Below are positions 26,286 to 34,721 of a stretch of DNA of 64,000 nucleotides, in pieces (the first letter of the stretch is position 1; each line of letters starts with the position of its first letter). The translations under genes were made by a program, and so were the position numbers. Source of the stretch: Bacillaceae bacterium IKA-2 (GTDB lineage Bacteria; Bacillota; Bacilli; Bacillales; Anaerobacillaceae); NCBI GenBank assembly GCA_031761875.1, contig CP134492.1, forward strand, positions 1,488,001 to 1,552,000, given 5' to 3'. The notes below the pieces were generated by a model that was given only the letters and a program-made list of their open reading frames with translations, was not told the DNA's origin and did not search any database.

Positions 26286-27065
26286 TCAAGCTTTTTTTGG
26301 AATTTTTAGACGGTACTGTTGATAATTATTCTTTAAAAATTTCCTTTGCTCGCTATCATATAGTTTATTATTTTCTACCGTATTAACGTAAGCATCATAA
26401 ATGGCGAATCCGTAGTGCGAAGGTAAGAACAGAAACCACTGCGGGTCGATAACTTGTGTCGAGAGACTGAATTCTCCAAGAAAAAGCAAATGAACAGCAT
26501 TGAGAGCATTAGAATAATATACAAAAACAATGATAAATATTAGCATAAAAAGGGCCACAAGGATTCGATGGATATAAAGTTGCCCCATCCCAGGCATTAG
26601 CACTGACCACATGACCGCCGTTGTAGGTTTTCGTTTATCTAAGTAGTTGATTTCCGTGGCTCCAATGCTGAATGTGTTGAAATTGGAATTTTCTCGTTCA
26701 GCTAATACATATATTTTGTTGAGATCAACAGTCGTTCGATAACTATCCCAGATTCCAAAAATATAAACAGGAATATATAAGAGCATCCATCTTGGTTCAA
26801 GAACTTCCTTTGCCATTTCGAAATTACCAGTAAAAGAATAAACCATAGCATGATTAATGTTAGCCATATTATTAATGAGGATTTCCCAAATAAATAAAGC
26901 ATAACCTCTTAAATATTTAGACATTAGCAGATGACCAAAACCAGGAAATGCAGCTGACCACCAAGCTATCATATATGGGTTTCGCAGATGTAATTGAGTT
27001 GTACCAAAAACACTTACATGGGCTTTAAAGCGCCGCTCGTTATTTGTTGGGTTGAAATTGTTCAT
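26286..27065 (-). CDS. Hypothetical membrane protein with two tandem TM2-like halves
   Basis: A 259-residue protein built from two similar halves. Each has Trp-Ser-Ala/Val, a PG-(F/M)-GQ/H-L turn (WWSAAFPGFGHLLMSKY and MWSVLMPGMGQLYIHRI), two membrane segments, then (E/D)P-(R/Q)-W and a (I/A)(W/Y)D-(S/A)Y motif ending in N-K-(I/L)-Y. This points to an internal duplication. It is the first gene of a two-gene operon with 25814-26284. The role is unknown. Confidence 0.65.
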   Translation of the reverse strand: MNNFNPTNNERRFKAHVSVFGTTQLHLRNPYMIAWWSAAFPGFGHLLMSKYLRGYALFIWEILINNMANINHAMVYSFTGNFEMAKEVLEPRWMLLYIPVYIFGIWDSYRTTVDLNKIYVLAERENSNFNTFSIGATEINYLDKRKPTTAVMWSVLMPGMGQLYIHRILVALFMLIFIIVFVYYSNALNAVHLLFLGEFSLSTQVIDPQWFLFLPSHYGFAIYDAYVNTVENNKLYDSEQRKFLKNNYQQYRLKIPKKA

Positions 27066-27230
27066 ATGTTACTCCCTCTTGTTCATGCATTCTATATTAT
27101 AATTTACAATAATTTAGGATTTATGTACTCGTAGTTAAAAAAACTATTAGCTCAGCATAATATTGACGTAACTTATTGGAGAAAGCTTTGTTCATAAAAG
27201 GCTTGCTTCAATTTGCTCATAACTTCACAC

Positions 27231-27243
27231 GGTGTCAGACACC
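27231..27243. repeat. GGTGTC-A-GACACC palindrome
   Basis: GGTGTCAGACACC lies in the gap between two divergent genes, here without an adjacent terminator. The rest of 27066-27353 is AT-rich with no other clear feature. Confidence 0.7.
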
Positions 27244-27353
27244 GGAGAGAGCTTGTATTTGACACTACGAAAATAAGTAATTTCGCTAATGTGTTTATCA
27301 CAGTGAGTCTTTGTCGAAAATGAGAATAGCTGAATAAAAAGTGGGGAAAAACC

Positions 27354-28058
27354 TTGAATACAAATTTCTTTCATTTATCGCTTGAACTTATCACAGGATT
27401 TTTTGGATTATTGCTAATAACAAAAGTATTAGGTAAAACACAAATCACCCAGCTTACACCATTTGATTTTGTTTCTGGACTTGTTATGGGGGAGTTGTTA
27501 GGCAATGCAATTTATAATAAAGATATTAGTCTTCGTTATGTCCTCTATGCGATTACATTGTGGGGATTGCTCATTTATACTTTGGAGGTGATCACGCAAA
27601 AATTTAAAAAAACAAGATCAATCTTAGAGGGAAACCCTGCAATTATTATTCGGAATGGGAAAATTGATCGAGAGCAATTGAAGAAAAATAAATTAGACTT
27701 AAATCAGCTTCAACATCTACTTCGCGATAAAGATGTGTTTTCAATGCGTGAAGTGGAGTATGCAATATTGGAACCGAATGGAACTGTCAATGTGTTACGA
27801 AAAACAGGGTACGAGAAACCGATAAATAGCGACTTGAATTTACCTCCTAAACAAGTGCACCTGCCGATCGCCTTAATTATTGACGGCGAAGTACTATCGG
27901 ATAATCTTAAGCAATCTGGATTTGATGAAGAGTGGCTTCAACGTCAACTGAGCTCACGCGGAATCGTTAAAGCTGACCAAGTTTTTTTTGCGGAATGGTT
28001 AGAAGGTGATTCGTTATATATTAGTCAATATATTGAACCAAAACTTCATCAGTTGTAG
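27354..28058 (+). CDS. DUF421 (YetF-like) membrane protein
   Basis: A 234-residue protein with three N-terminal membrane helices and a C-terminal DUF421/YetF domain. The motif LTPFDFVSGLVMGELLGNAI after helix 1 and RDKDVFSMREVEYAILEPNG in the soluble part are typical. Bacillus spores and cells carry several such paralogues; some have been tied to germinant receptor function. It starts with TTG. A GGTGTC/terminator module follows. Confidence 0.82.
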   Translation: MNTNFFHLSLELITGFFGLLLITKVLGKTQITQLTPFDFVSGLVMGELLGNAIYNKDISLRYVLYAITLWGLLIYTLEVITQKFKKTRSILEGNPAIIIRNGKIDREQLKKNKLDLNQLQHLLRDKDVFSMREVEYAILEPNGTVNVLRKTGYEKPINSDLNLPPKQVHLPIALIIDGEVLSDNLKQSGFDEEWLQRQLSSRGIVKADQVFFAEWLEGDSLYISQYIEPKLHQL

Positions 28059-28072
28059 AAAATCACATACCA

Positions 28073-28188
28073 TGGTGTCAGACACCACGAAAACACAAAA
28101 ATACCCCCTGAATCCACAGAGGGAGGACGTTATTGTGAGTCTAAATAAAAAAGAAACCGCAAATGGATACCATTCCACTTGCGGTTTG
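28073..28188. repeat. GGTGTC palindrome followed by terminator hairpins
   Basis: TGGTGTCAGACACCA (28073-28087) is followed by CACAAAAATACCCCC and a weak hairpin, then AAACCGCAA to TTGCGGTTT, a bidirectional terminator between two convergent genes. The order matches the module at 22814-22933. Confidence 0.75.
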
Positions 28189-28237
28189 TCTATTGAAGTC
28201 TGTCACAACAAACTAATCCGGAATTATTCAGACAAGC

Positions 28238-28915
28238 TTAGAGGACCCATTCAACAACTTGATCTTTTTCTTTGCGAGTTTTCGGTGGTGGATCATCGAC
28301 GCGATAACCAAAGGCAACCATAACTGAAATATCAAAACTTCCGTCTTCGAGCAAACCGGCCTCATTAAAAATTTTGTGTGCTTTGTTACGATCAAATCCT
28401 TCTATTGGGCATGAATCAATGCCGATTTGAGCTGCAGCTGTCATCATGTTTCCTAAAGCGATATAAGTTTGCTTACTAGACCAATCAAACATCGTCCTAT
28501 CATTGTCAAGTAAATGTTGACCAGCTTCTTGAAAAGACTTATATTTATTTTGAATTTGCGCAATCATATTTTCAGGTGTTTTTTTAACGTCCTTTAAGTG
28601 GTTAGCAATATACTCAGAATCGTATTTAGTGTCTTTTATTGTTCTGGCAAGAATGACAACAAAATGACTAGCCGTAGGCAGTTGTCCTTGCGCTCCTCCA
28701 CAAACTTCTTTTAAGCTATTTCGCAATTCTTGATTTTGGATGACGACAAATTTCCACGCTTCAATGCCAACCGAACTTGGTGAAAGTCTTGCAGTTTCTA
28801 AAATGAAATCAAAGTCCAAGTCTGTAATTTTTTTATCAAGATTAAATTTCTTCGTTGCATGTCTAAAATGGAAAGCATCAAGAATTTGTTGTTTAATGAC
28901 TTCTTTGTCGTTCAT
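28238..28915 (-). CDS. yfkO: NAD(P)H-dependent nitroreductase, YfkO-like
   Basis: A 225-residue FMN enzyme of the NfsB-type nitroreductase family. Recognisable blocks are FHFRHATKKF, ARLSPSSVGIEAWKFVVIQ and IGIDSCPIEGFD. It reduces nitro compounds and quinones. Length and sequence are close to Bacillus subtilis YfkO (221 residues) from memory. A MITE-like element lies directly upstream, within its promoter region. Confidence 0.85.
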   Translation of the reverse strand: MNDKEVIKQQILDAFHFRHATKKFNLDKKITDLDFDFILETARLSPSSVGIEAWKFVVIQNQELRNSLKEVCGGAQGQLPTASHFVVILARTIKDTKYDSEYIANHLKDVKKTPENMIAQIQNKYKSFQEAGQHLLDNDRTMFDWSSKQTYIALGNMMTAAAQIGIDSCPIEGFDRNKAHKIFNEAGLLEDGSFDISVMVAFGYRVDDPPPKTRKEKDQVVEWVL

Positions 28916-28941
28916 AATTCACACTCCTTAAATTATCTATT

Positions 28942-29060
28942 TGAATGAATTTCATAATGCAGAATCTGCGCCACTAGGATACTATATATAGTTTAATTAA
29001 TAGATTTTCGACTATATATAGGTTTATGTGGCTGGTTTTTGGTAGTATGAAATTCATTCA
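28942..29060. repeat. MITE-like inverted-repeat element, copy 2
   Basis: The ends TGAATGAATTTCATAATGCA and GTATGAAATTCATTCA are inverted; the interior has GCAGAATCTGCGCCACTA and TGTGGCTGGTTTTTGG as in the other copies, plus a unique insertion with CTATATATAG-like repeats. It sits between the divergent yfkO and racemase genes. Confidence 0.85.
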
Positions 29061-29205
29061 TTTATGCTAACAATAGCTCAGTAGCAACTATATAATCAAC
29101 CTTTTAGCGAATAATAGGATTGTTCAATCCATAGGAATACCGTTTTTGGTATAATTGAAATTAGATAAGTTTTTGAACATGTACAATAGAATGGGGGAGC
29201 TGTTT

Positions 29206-29904
29206 GTGAAAACTATTGGTCTTATCGGTGGAATGAGCTGGGAATCATCGGCAGAATATTATCGGATCATCAATGAAGAAGTAAAACAAAAATTAGGTGG
29301 TTTACATTCGGCGAAATGCCTTTTATACAGCGTTGATTTTGAAGAGATTGAACGTTACCAAGCCAATGGTGACTGGGAAAGTGCAGGTAAATTATTAGCT
29401 AATGTTGCTTATTCTCTAGAAAAAGCAGGAGCCGATTTTATTGTTATTTGTACAAATACGATGCACAATGTTGTTCATTTTATTGAAGAAAAAATTAGTA
29501 TCCCAGTTTTACATATCGCCGAAGCGACCGCAACTCAAATTAAAAAAACAGCAATTACTAAGGTTGGGTTACTCGGAACGAAATATACGATGGAGCAAGA
29601 TTTTTATAAATCTCGGATAGAATCGAAAGGAATAAAGGTTTTAGTCCCGAATCAAACTAATAGAGAAACTGTAAATAAAATTATATATGAGGAATTATGT
29701 TTGGGTAAAATTCAGCAAAACTCAAGAGAGTATTATAAAAAAGTAATCAAAGATTTAGTTGATAACGGAGCAGAAGGCATCATATTGGGTTGCACAGAGA
29801 TTGGCCTATTGGTTAAAGCTGAGGACTCGGAAGTTCCGCTCTTTGACACGACCGTCATCCATGCTCTTGAAGCTGTGAACTTTGCATTAGCAAGGGAAAT
29901 ATAA
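29206..29904 (+). CDS. Aspartate/glutamate racemase family protein
   Basis: A 232-residue cofactor-independent racemase. The two catalytic cysteines are visible: Cys82 in CTNTMH and the one in GCTEIGLL near residue 193. The start TIGLIGGMSWESSAEYYR is typical of aspartate racemases. GTG 29206 follows GGGGGAGC; an upstream TTG frame to 29155 overlaps a TATAAT -10 hexamer and is unlikely. The gene was followed by an lhgO-like gene of which only the first 46 codons remain. Confidence 0.85.
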   Translation: MKTIGLIGGMSWESSAEYYRIINEEVKQKLGGLHSAKCLLYSVDFEEIERYQANGDWESAGKLLANVAYSLEKAGADFIVICTNTMHNVVHFIEEKISIPVLHIAEATATQIKKTAITKVGLLGTKYTMEQDFYKSRIESKGIKVLVPNQTNRETVNKIIYEELCLGKIQQNSREYYKKVIKDLVDNGAEGIILGCTEIGLLVKAEDSEVPLFDTTVIHALEAVNFALAREI

Positions 29905-29921
29905 TTTAGGGGGAGATATGT

Positions 29922-30062
29922 GTGTATGATATCGTCATAGTTGGCGGGGGAATTGTCGGTTTATCGACTGGGATGGCATTGCTTGAAATGTTTCCGAATT
30001 ATAAACTAGCAATTATCGAAAAAGAGGAACAAGTAGCGAAGCATCAAAATTCATTCAAGTAA
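29922..30062 (+). pseudogene. lhgO: Truncated lhgO-like FAD-dependent oxidoreductase (relic 1)
   Basis: GTG 29922, after TTAGGGGGAG, opens a frame with a clear FAD-binding N-terminus ([20 protein letters not shown]) and the LhgO-like [10 protein letters not shown]. It then ends after 46 residues at the point where an end of the MITE-like repeat (AATTCATTCAAGTAAATAAA) begins. The rest of this roughly 400-residue L-2-hydroxyglutarate oxidase-type gene is absent. A second relic of the same gene start lies at 31007. Confidence 0.8.
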
Positions 30063-30106
30063 ATAAAGATAAATGGAATTTATTTCGTTCATTAAAGGAG
30101 TATAAC

Positions 30107-30832
30107 ATGTCTATGGTTGCCTTTATTATGGGAATTTCATTCATTCTAATCCATGTGTTTGCAAATGAGATTATCCCTTCAAATAAAATTCAGCGATTAA
30201 AATGGTTTTCATTTTCAGGAGGGTTAGCTGTATCATATGTTTTTGTATATGTTCTTCCTACTCTTCACAAAGAACAAATGTTAGTGAAAGATTATGGGGA
30301 TTTCCTTGCAATGGAGTCAGAATTATATTTTATTGGTTTAATAGGCTTGTTAATTTTTTATGCTCTACAAAAGTACGCAAGAAAAACACAACTGAACATC
30401 ACTAAGAATAAACCTAGCAAGGTGTTTTGGTTACAAATCATCTTTTTTTCTATTTATAATATGCTTGTAGCCTACACTATCATCTCTCATGATGTTTCAG
30501 GAGTACAAGCTGTATTCTATGGACTTGCGGTTGGGCTTCATTTTGTTGCTGTCGCTCATGACTTATGGAGAGAATTTGGAGCTATTTATAATAAAGTAGG
30601 TAGATATGTACTAACTTTGGGAATTATCCTAGGCTGGTTATTGGGCGTTGCTTTTAAACTATCGGCTCTCACGGAATCTGTTATTTTTGCATTTATTGCG
30701 GGAGCTATGATTTTAAATGTTTTAAAGTATGAATTACCCCCAGATAGTGAAGCGCATTTTGGTATGTTTGCATTTGGAGTCGTCTCATATACCTCAATTA
30801 CCATGTCCCTTAAGTTTTTCTTCCAATGGTAA
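30107..30832 (+). CDS. Hypothetical polytopic membrane protein, ZIP-transporter-like layout
   Basis: A 241-residue protein with seven or eight membrane helices. SGGLAVSYVFVYVLPTL near residue 37 and FIAGAMILNVLKYELP near residue 200 resemble the layout of ZIP metal transporters, but the metal-site His residues are not clearly conserved. A start at ATG 30107 follows AAAGGAG. It lies between the two lhgO relics, so it may have arrived by rearrangement. Confidence 0.6.
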   Translation: MSMVAFIMGISFILIHVFANEIIPSNKIQRLKWFSFSGGLAVSYVFVYVLPTLHKEQMLVKDYGDFLAMESELYFIGLIGLLIFYALQKYARKTQLNITKNKPSKVFWLQIIFFSIYNMLVAYTIISHDVSGVQAVFYGLAVGLHFVAVAHDLWREFGAIYNKVGRYVLTLGIILGWLLGVAFKLSALTESVIFAFIAGAMILNVLKYELPPDSEAHFGMFAFGVVSYTSITMSLKFFFQW

Positions 30833-31006
30833 ACGCACTGAAAAAACCTTCATTAACCCAATGATTATTGTCGACATTAAATTCGGCAATTGATTCGACT
30901 TACATTTAAAATGATTGGGTGAACTAGTATAATTGGAATTAGATATATTTTTTGAAGACCTTCTTTTTGAATACACTATTTATGATTAATTTAGGGGGAA
31001 CTATGT

Positions 31007-31042
31007 GTGTATGATATCGTTATTGTTGGTGGGGGAAGGTGA
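31007..31042 (+). pseudogene. lhgO-like gene start (relic 2)
   Basis: Sequence from TTTAGGGGGAACTATGTG onward repeats the ribosome site and first ten codons of relic 1 (YDIVIVGGG), then breaks off at AGGTGA, which now serves the next gene as ribosome site. The upstream promoter-like TATAATTGGAATTAGATA also resembles that upstream of the racemase at 29150. Confidence 0.65.
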
Positions 31043-31051
31043 GACATAATT

Positions 31052-31474
31052 ATGTATGAACTAAAAACAAAAGAAAATGACAGCAATGTCGTTGAGTTTA
31101 TTGAAGAAGTCGAAAACGCTAAAAAACGTGAAGATGCATATAAATTATTAGATATTTTTACTGAAACGACAGGTTACCAAGCAAGGATGTGGGGTCCAAG
31201 TATTATTGGATTCGGTGCATATCATTATAAATATAAATCTGGACACGAAGGGGACGCACCGTTAGTTGGGTATTCACCTCGAAAAACTAAAATTAGTTTA
31301 TACTTTGCAACAGGTGACACACACCGAGAAGATTTATTAAAGAGTTTGGGAAAATACACGACAGGAAAAGCGTGTGTGTACATAAATAAAGTAGCAGATA
31401 TTGATATTGATGTGTTAAGAGCATTAATAAAGCAATCTGTCATGTTTTTGAAAGAAACCTACTCGAATCAATGA
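31052..31474 (+). CDS. DUF1801-domain protein
   Basis: A 140-residue protein of the DUF1801 (YdhG-like) family, seen from GYQARMWGPSIIGFGAYHYKY and the ISLYF block. The function of the family is unknown. ATG 31052 follows GGTGAG derived from the broken lhgO-like start, so its expression signal may have been captured from that gene. Confidence 0.8.
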   Translation: MYELKTKENDSNVVEFIEEVENAKKREDAYKLLDIFTETTGYQARMWGPSIIGFGAYHYKYKSGHEGDAPLVGYSPRKTKISLYFATGDTHREDLLKSLGKYTTGKACVYINKVADIDIDVLRALIKQSVMFLKETYSNQ

Positions 31475-31586
31475 GGCTTTAATCAACAAATTGTCCGTTT
31501 TCGATTAACAAACGAATCTAAATTAGGAAATTAATTCGCATTTCATTTATAATAAGGGAATAAAACAAATAGAGGATGAAGATAAC

Positions 31587-32543
31587 TTGACTGAAAATAA
31601 ACTACAGAAAATGCCTTATATCTACACCTATTCACCTCACCTGTTTGAAATCCCTTTGTGTCGCTTGGAAATGCGTTCCCTTTTTGGTTTTGATAGCCAA
31701 TCAAGCATCCTTGAAAGCAAATTGAAAATCGACCCGAGCCGAAGTCCATTTATAAAAGCGAGAATTGATATTATTTTTGAGGGAAATTGCTTGGCGGACA
31801 TTGTTAATCAGGTTGAAGGTTATAAAATTTCAGGATCAACATTCAAAGTGATTTTTGTTAAAAATAAGGATTTAGATCCACTTGAAAAAGTAAGGTTTGA
31901 AACAAGGCGTAAAATTGAGCGTGAAATTGGCTTAGTTATTGATGGAGATGTCGATCTTGATAAACCAGAACGAATGTTTTGTATCATGAAAGTTAATGGG
32001 CGCTTTGTATTTGGTGAATATTTCATAAGTGAGTCCATATGGTTAAAGCACCAAGACAAGCCACAAAATTATTCAGTTGCACTAGGAACACGCTTAGCTA
32101 GAGCTGTTGCAAATATAGCGGTACCTAATCCAAAGGATATTAAAGCGATTGATCCTTGTTGTGGAATAGGTACTGTTTTGATAGAAGCATTATCGCTGGG
32201 AATTGACATTGTTGGAAGGGATCTAAATCCACTCGTACTTCCTGGAGCTCGAGAAAACATCGCTTATTTTGGACTGAATTGCGAAGTTACTTTAGGCGAT
32301 ATCCGAGAAGTGACGGGCAATTATGATGTTGCTATCATTGATATGCCGTACAATCTAAGTTCAGTGCTACCTCCAGAAGTGCAGCTTGAGATGCTCCAAA
32401 GCGCGCGAAGCTTTGCTAAAAAATTAGTCGTAATAACGCTTGAGCCGATTGATTCTGTTCTTGAAAAAGCCGGATTTATCATTATTGACCGTTGTGATGC
32501 AAAAAAATGGACACTTACTCGTCAAGTCATTGTTTGTGAATAA
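31587..32543 (+). CDS. Trm11/UPF0020-like SAM-dependent methyltransferase
   Basis: A 318-residue protein. The C-terminal half is a Rossmann methyltransferase: IDPCCGIGTVLIEAL (motif I) and DMPYN (motif IV, in place of DPPY), with KWTLTRQVIV at the end. It is likely an RNA (tRNA guanine) or DNA methyltransferase; the variant motif IV favours RNA. It starts with TTG after GAGGATG. It is monocistronic. Confidence 0.75.
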   Translation: MTENKLQKMPYIYTYSPHLFEIPLCRLEMRSLFGFDSQSSILESKLKIDPSRSPFIKARIDIIFEGNCLADIVNQVEGYKISGSTFKVIFVKNKDLDPLEKVRFETRRKIEREIGLVIDGDVDLDKPERMFCIMKVNGRFVFGEYFISESIWLKHQDKPQNYSVALGTRLARAVANIAVPNPKDIKAIDPCCGIGTVLIEALSLGIDIVGRDLNPLVLPGARENIAYFGLNCEVTLGDIREVTGNYDVAIIDMPYNLSSVLPPEVQLEMLQSARSFAKKLVVITLEPIDSVLEKAGFIIIDRCDAKKWTLTRQVIVCE

Positions 32544-32691
32544 TGAGTTAAGTAATTTTTTGGATATAAGATAATGATTTGTAAATGATAATATGGATGA
32601 AAATGGAAAGTGGTTATTTAATACACTTGCTTCGACCTATGTTAAGATTAATGATAGATATTAGCACCTAGAGGGGAAATGGTAAAATAAA

Positions 32692-33753
32692 ATGAATGTT
32701 TTTATTACAGGAGCAACTGGATTTTTAGGTACAGAACTAGTAAAATCCTTAGTCAAAGAGGGACATGATGTTTATTTACTAATTCGCAGTATGAAAAAAG
32801 CTAGGGCCTTACTTGAAAAATTACCAACAGGAGAAAGACAACAAGTTAATTTTATTGAAGGTAATTTAGAAACAACGAAATTAGGCATGACTGACCAAGC
32901 TGTGAAAAAGCTTGGCGATAAAATAGATATCATTTACCATACTGCCGCTTTTTTATCATTTGATGAAACGTTGAGGGCAGAAATTTTTAAAACGAATCTT
33001 GAGGGAACAAAATATGTATTAGAATTTGCAAAGGAAATCAATGTACCGAAATTTATTTATGTAAGTACAGCTTATACTTTAGGAAATCAAACGAATGGAT
33101 ATGAGAAACTATACTCATTAGATACAAATTTTGTTAATAGTTATGAAGAAAGCAAATGCCATAGTGAACACATCGTAATGAGTTATAGTGATACATTTGA
33201 TGTGGCAATTATGCGCCCTTCGATTATTATCGGTGATTCGATTACTGGAGAGGCGAACACCACTTTTGGATTATACGGTATTTTAAAAACAGTCCAGCTG
33301 TTAAAAAAGCGATCAATCAGACTAGATAAGGAATTATATGTAAGATTACTAGTCGATAAAGATGCGGTTGCAAACATCGTCCCGGTTGATTATGTTGTAC
33401 AAGCACTTTTGTTAGCAATGAATAGTAGTAATAATAAGTCTGTGTATAATGTGACAAACCCAAATCCACCAACAAACGAACTCATTTTCCAAATAGTAAA
33501 AGATGCATATAATTTTAAAACATTAGACATAGCGTCAATTGAAGCAGCATCGGACTTAACAGAGTTTGAACTGTCTTTTAATAAGCCGCTAGAAGTTTTT
33601 AAAGACTATATAAATCGTTCTATTTATTTTGAATCTGAAAATACAAACGAACTTTTTAATCAAAAAGGTCTGGCACCATTAAAAATGGATGCTGACATGC
33701 TCTACCGGATTATCAGTGGCTATAACAAAGGAGCGTTAGTTTCAAATAAATAA
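32692..33753 (+). CDS. NAD(P)-dependent SDR, thioester reductase-like
   Basis: A 353-residue extended short-chain dehydrogenase. The cofactor motif GATGFLG is at residues 7-13 and the catalytic YxxxK in YEESK near residue 147, with upstream Ser in VSTAY. The layout resembles male-sterility/thioester-reductase domains (NAD_binding_4), which reduce acyl thioesters. No peptide synthetase is nearby, so the substrate is unknown. The GAGGGG site is rather far from the ATG. Confidence 0.8.
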   Translation: MNVFITGATGFLGTELVKSLVKEGHDVYLLIRSMKKARALLEKLPTGERQQVNFIEGNLETTKLGMTDQAVKKLGDKIDIIYHTAAFLSFDETLRAEIFKTNLEGTKYVLEFAKEINVPKFIYVSTAYTLGNQTNGYEKLYSLDTNFVNSYEESKCHSEHIVMSYSDTFDVAIMRPSIIIGDSITGEANTTFGLYGILKTVQLLKKRSIRLDKELYVRLLVDKDAVANIVPVDYVVQALLLAMNSSNNKSVYNVTNPNPPTNELIFQIVKDAYNFKTLDIASIEAASDLTEFELSFNKPLEVFKDYINRSIYFESENTNELFNQKGLAPLKMDADMLYRIISGYNKGALVSNK

Positions 33754-33765
33754 TAGATGAAGAAA

Positions 33766-33798
33766 GTGTAAATCTCTAAATGAGATTTTACACTTTTT
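33766..33798 (+). terminator. Rho-independent terminator
   Basis: GTGTAAATCTC and GAGATTTTACAC form a stem with one bulge, a five-base loop and a T-run, 12 bp after the SDR gene. Confidence 0.8.
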
Positions 33799-33819
33799 AA
33801 ATATTTTAGGAGTGATTTT

Positions 33820-34422
33820 GTGAAACTTTGTCCAGAGTGTGAGAGTGATAATATAGAAAGAAGTTCTTCCACTTTATTTAGAGTTTTCATTTCTCTGATT
33901 TTAATTTTCATCATTCCATATGGATTTCTTTTTTGCTGGGTTCCGTTCGTCTTAGCCCATAAATACCGCTGCAAACATTGCTTTAGCGAAGGGAAAGAAG
34001 CTAGCTTAGTAGAAATTGATGGGCGAGATCAAGAAAAATTTTTAACTAAGAATGCTGTAATAGAGCGAACTATGTCCGTTTTTTTAAATAAGTGGTTTGA
34101 AGAAAATCAGGGGTTATATAAGGTAATTCAACAAAAAGAACTTTATTTATTGGTAGAAATTAAGATTGATGATATCAAAACATATAAGATTACTAGTATT
34201 GAGAACAATAAATTAACTGTCGAAGATATCAGCATTTCTTTCCCAGCCTTTGTTTATCAGGATTCATTGTGGAAAGAAACGGATTTAAGTAGAGGGTTAT
34301 TGACGACTAAAGAGTTAAAATTGATTAATGAAAGCGACTTACAACAGTTAAAAATGAATTTCTATAAAGAACAAAAACTTCATCAAGAACCAGTTGAAAT
34401 TATTAAAATAGAGGCATACTAA
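33820..34422 (+). CDS. Hypothetical zinc-ribbon membrane protein
   Basis: A 200-residue protein that starts with a split zinc ribbon: CPEC at residues 4-7 and CKHC near residue 51, separated by a hydrophobic segment (VFISLILIFIIPYGFLFCW) that should cross the membrane. A lysine- and glutamate-rich soluble domain follows. GTG start after AGGAGTG. I do not recognise the C-terminal domain. Confidence 0.65.
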   Translation: MKLCPECESDNIERSSSTLFRVFISLILIFIIPYGFLFCWVPFVLAHKYRCKHCFSEGKEASLVEIDGRDQEKFLTKNAVIERTMSVFLNKWFEENQGLYKVIQQKELYLLVEIKIDDIKTYKITSIENNKLTVEDISISFPAFVYQDSLWKETDLSRGLLTTKELKLINESDLQQLKMNFYKEQKLHQEPVEIIKIEAY

Positions 34423-34441
34423 CTAATAAAAGAATTGAACA

Positions 34442-34505
34442 AAAAAAGCATCATAATCCCCTTCAAAATCTAACTGATTTTGTGGGGGATTATGGTGCTT
34501 TTTTT
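34442..34505 (+). terminator. Long-stem rho-independent terminator
   Basis: AAAAAAGCATCATAATCCCC pairs with GGGGGATTATGGTGCTTTTT, followed by T. The symmetric A and T runs allow either strand. Beyond it, 34506-34670 shows no feature. Confidence 0.85.
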
Positions 34506-34721
34506 AATTATTAATCATCTTCGATCTATTTTTTTAGTACTTTCACTAAATTTTTACCAGTGTTACTAAAGGGATTTTATTAATTTTGTTTAATTTAGAC
34601 AGAGTATAACTGTTGTGGCTTCTAAAAAAATTATCCTTCTCGTCGAATTATTTTTCTAACAATGGAAACATGTATTTGTCAACTCAAAAGCGGTCCACGA
34701 ATCAGTTGAAAAAAGGTCCAC

